From assembly GCA_032358255.1 (NCBI GenBank), contig JAULBX010011099.1, positions 310,001-374,000 of the forward strand: 64,000 nt of DNA. The letters run 5' to 3'. Shown piece after piece: positions 62,224-64,000 of the stretch; position 1 is the first letter of the stretch, and each line of letters begins with the position of its first letter. This stretch comes from Heterotrichella gracilis. Its lineage: Eukaryota > Sar > Xanthophyceae > Tribonematales > Xanthonemataceae. Made by a program: the position numbers and the translations under genes. The notes below the pieces were generated by a model. That model worked only from the letters and a program-made list of their open reading frames with translations. It had not been told where the DNA came from and made no database searches.

Positions 62224-62241
62224 AGCCTCTTTTCAGAGGCT
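62224..62241 (-). terminator. Terminator of the RNase E/G gene
   Basis: AGCCTCT-TTTC-AGAGGCT; on the minus strand a T run follows (TTTTTTG). It is about 20 bp after the stop. Confidence 0.85.
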
Positions 62242-62262
62242 CTTTAATTATTTTTAGAAAAA

Positions 62263-63819
62263 CTATACGGCTATTTCATCCATGTCCTTATTAAAGAATT
62301 TAAATTCTAAAATACCCTGACTGGCCATGCCTTGCACTTTTATCCATTGTTTGTGTTCAAAATACCATTTCCACTGGTGACTTCTAAACAATCCGCCTTT
62401 TTTAATATAAGCTTCAACGTATGGATGAATGTTTAAGGTAATATTTTTTTGGTTTTGTTCTTTGATGATAAAACGAAGGGTATTATCAATTTGGTCAACA
62501 AATAAAATACTTGGTTGCACTTGTCCGGTACCGCCGCAACTAGGGCAGGTTTCAAGCACTTCAATATTAACTTCGGGACGTAAACGCTGACGAGTTATTT
62601 GAATTAAACCAAACTTACTTGGAGGTAAAATATTATGTTTGGCACGATCACTTTTCATCTCTTCTTTTAATTTATCAAAAAGAAGTTTACGATTTTCAGC
62701 ACCGTGCATGTCAATAAAATCAACCACAATAATACCACCCATATCACGCACTTTTAACTGACGTGCTACTTCCACGGCAGCTTCGAGATTTACGTCTAAA
62801 GCATTTTGCTCCTGTGTATTATCACTTTTCGCACGATTACCGCTATTCACATCAAACACGTGTAAGGCCTCGGTGTGCTCAATTACCAGATAAGCGCCAC
62901 TTTTCATGTGCACGGTTTTGCCAAACAAACTTTTTATTTGTTTTTCAATTCCTAGTGCATCAAAAATGGGAAGTTTACCGTTGTATAATTTAAGAATATC
63001 AACTTTATCGGGAGAGATCGTTTTAATGTATGATTTAAGATCTTCAAAAACAGCAGGATCATTGACATGAATGGCATTGAAGGAGGCATTTAAAAAATCA
63101 CGCAAAATGGCATTACTTCTGTCTACTTCACCTAACACGCGCATAGGCGGTTGAGAGGTTTTGATGGCCTGAAAACAATCGTCCCAACGTTTAATAAGGT
63201 CGTTTAAATCCCCTTCCAGATCAGAAACCGACATGTTTTCGGCAACGGTACGCACAATCACACCAAAATTCTTCGGTTTAATTTTGTGCATCAATTCTTT
63301 TAAGCGGCTTTTTTCTTCAAAATTTCTGATCTTAGAAGAAACCGAAATTTTATCTGAAAATGGAATGAGAACAAGATACCGTCCGGCTAAACTAATTTCG
63401 GTGGTGATTCTTGGTCCTTTGGCACTGATAGGTTCTTTAGCCACCTGCACCAGCATGCTTTGACCTGATTTTACAATTTCATTGATCTTGCCATCTTTTT
63501 TTATTTCCGGCTCATTTTTAAAATACATCAAATTGCTCACGGTTTGTTTTCCGTTTTGAACATTTTCAACATATTTAATAAGTGATTGAGCCTGAGGCCC
63601 CAGGTCAAGATAATGTAAAAAGGCATCTTTTTCATACCCCACATCTACAAACGCAGCGTTAAGGCCGGTCATGACCTTTTTCGCTCTGCCTAAATAGATA
63701 TCGCCTACCGAAAATTTAGAGTTATTTTTCTCACGATGTAACTCTACCAGACGTTTGTCGTGCAGTAAAGCTATAACAACTTCGCTAGGCGTAGAATTAA
63801 TAATAAGTTCTTGATTCAC
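62263..63819 (-). CDS. rng: Ribonuclease E/G family protein
   Basis: About 518 residues from a GTG at 63819 (MNQELIINSTPSEVVIALL), the start that matches other Bacteroidota RNase G; the frame continues 27 codons further up but those residues are not of the family. The S1 domain (SVGDIYLGRAKKVMTGLNAAFVDVGYEKDAFLH) comes first. The DNase I-like catalytic domain holds the metal Asp residues in FDVNSGNRA and IIVVDFIDMHG. The Zn-link CPSCGGTGQV (~445) is present. It cleaves single-stranded 5'-monophosphate RNA in mRNA turnover and rRNA maturation. Confidence 0.95.
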   Translation of the reverse strand: MNQELIINSTPSEVVIALLHDKRLVELHREKNNSKFSVGDIYLGRAKKVMTGLNAAFVDVGYEKDAFLHYLDLGPQAQSLIKYVENVQNGKQTVSNLMYFKNEPEIKKDGKINEIVKSGQSMLVQVAKEPISAKGPRITTEISLAGRYLVLIPFSDKISVSSKIRNFEEKSRLKELMHKIKPKNFGVIVRTVAENMSVSDLEGDLNDLIKRWDDCFQAIKTSQPPMRVLGEVDRSNAILRDFLNASFNAIHVNDPAVFEDLKSYIKTISPDKVDILKLYNGKLPIFDALGIEKQIKSLFGKTVHMKSGAYLVIEHTEALHVFDVNSGNRAKSDNTQEQNALDVNLEAAVEVARQLKVRDMGGIIVVDFIDMHGAENRKLLFDKLKEEMKSDRAKHNILPPSKFGLIQITRQRLRPEVNIEVLETCPSCGGTGQVQPSILFVDQIDNTLRFIIKEQNQKNITLNIHPYVEAYIKKGGLFRSHQWKWYFEHKQWIKVQGMASQGILEFKFFNKDMDEIAV

Positions 63820-63948
63820 ACGCGAATATTTTAAGTTATAAAATCTTAATACCTCTTGTAAACACTGTTTTCTGCCTTTAACGTCGACACTTTTAAGCAC
63901 AACATATTAAGAACAGCAGTAAATTGGTGAACATTTTGGCAAATAACA

Positions 63949-63981
63949 AATACGGAATCAGCTATACAGCCAATCCGTATT
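63949..63981. terminator. Hairpin near the right edge, possible terminator
   Basis: AATACGGA (63949-63956) pairs with TCCGTATT (63974-63981) around an 18-nt loop; on the minus strand a short TTTGTT follows. It could end a minus-strand gene lying beyond the window. There is no gene from 63820 to 64000. Confidence 0.5.
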
Positions 63982-64000
63982 AGTAATATAAAAAAACAAT

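Noticed and set aside
63820-63900. N-terminal extension of RNase E/G to 63900
   Set aside because: The extra 27 residues do not resemble the family start, while the GTG at 63819 gives the expected NQELIINSTPSEVV opening.

Overview
The window is from a chromosome of the phylum Bacteroidota, most likely an aerobic, non-Bacteroidales lineage (Flavobacteriales, Sphingobacteriales or Chitinophagales type). I base this on AT-rich DNA, promoters of the TTG-N19/20-TAnnTTTG type, several secreted proteins ending in type A sorting domains of the type IX secretion system (T9SS), DUF4292/DUF4296 lipoproteins, a b558-type SdhCAB operon and gene orders typical of the phylum. No prophage, insertion sequence with a transposase, CRISPR-cas locus or rRNA operon was seen.

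Layout. 1-3550 carries the end of a copper monooxygenase-like protein, two T9SS cargo proteins, a DUF559 protein and dispersed repeats. 3640-10821 has hrpB, lepA, a family 16 glycoside hydrolase and a GT-C type membrane glycosyltransferase. 10942-16172 holds envelope and secreted proteins (a MORN-repeat protein, a lipoprotein, a conserved protein often misnamed asparagine synthetase B, a holin_4_2-like membrane protein, a DUF4412-like protein) and an array of three hairpins. 16226-22366 is mostly housekeeping: yraN, an RluB-type pseudouridine synthase with a long charged tail, glmS, a DUF4296 lipoprotein, ftsB/divIC. 22633-27853 has ferritin, DsbD with a tandem stand-alone DsbD N-terminal domain, and a family 2 glycosyltransferase fused to a truncated polyprenyl glycosylphosphotransferase part. 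27960-28916 is tRNA-Arg(UCU) followed by about 0.9 kb of non-coding DNA built from hairpin cassettes and a palindrome array. 29009-33666 has a small lipoprotein, an AsmA-like protein and a histidine kinase. 33813-39640 holds two giant glycine-rich T9SS paralogues with a gene-conversion tract. 39944-43976 is sdhCAB, interrupted by a four-helix-bundle (23S rRNA IVP-like) gene. 44180-49774 is a 2H phosphoesterase plus the conserved cluster nucleotidyltransferase / TPR / DUF4292 / EnvC-like. 49789-58406 has a membrane protein, trigger factor and a five-gene run (GH3-like, LysE-like, DUF493, secreted protein, aldose epimerase), then an M42 peptidase. 58548-64000 has a gamma-class carbonic anhydrase-like protein, a HigA antitoxin beside a fossil toxin, an SBBP-repeat T9SS protein and RNase E/G.

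How the genes work together. Envelope work dominates: glmS feeds UDP-GlcNAc synthesis, ftsB/divIC and the EnvC-like protein act in division and septal peptidoglycan splitting, the AsmA-like protein probably acts in lipid or outer-membrane homeostasis, DsbD supplies reducing power to the periplasm, and several glycosyltransferases and T9SS cargoes decorate or form the surface. sdhCAB gives the respiratory and TCA core.

The least ordinary region is 28034-28916: two structurally parallel cassettes, each with a perfect 13-bp inverted repeat enclosing a palindrome and bracketed by hairpins, the second starting at a duplicated tRNA 3' end; then about ten short palindromes spaced near 49 bp and enclosed by ~48-bp direct repeats. 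I see no protein that would explain it, and it is my best candidate for an undescribed element. Second is the IVP-like gene with inverted-repeat edges inside the sdh operon.
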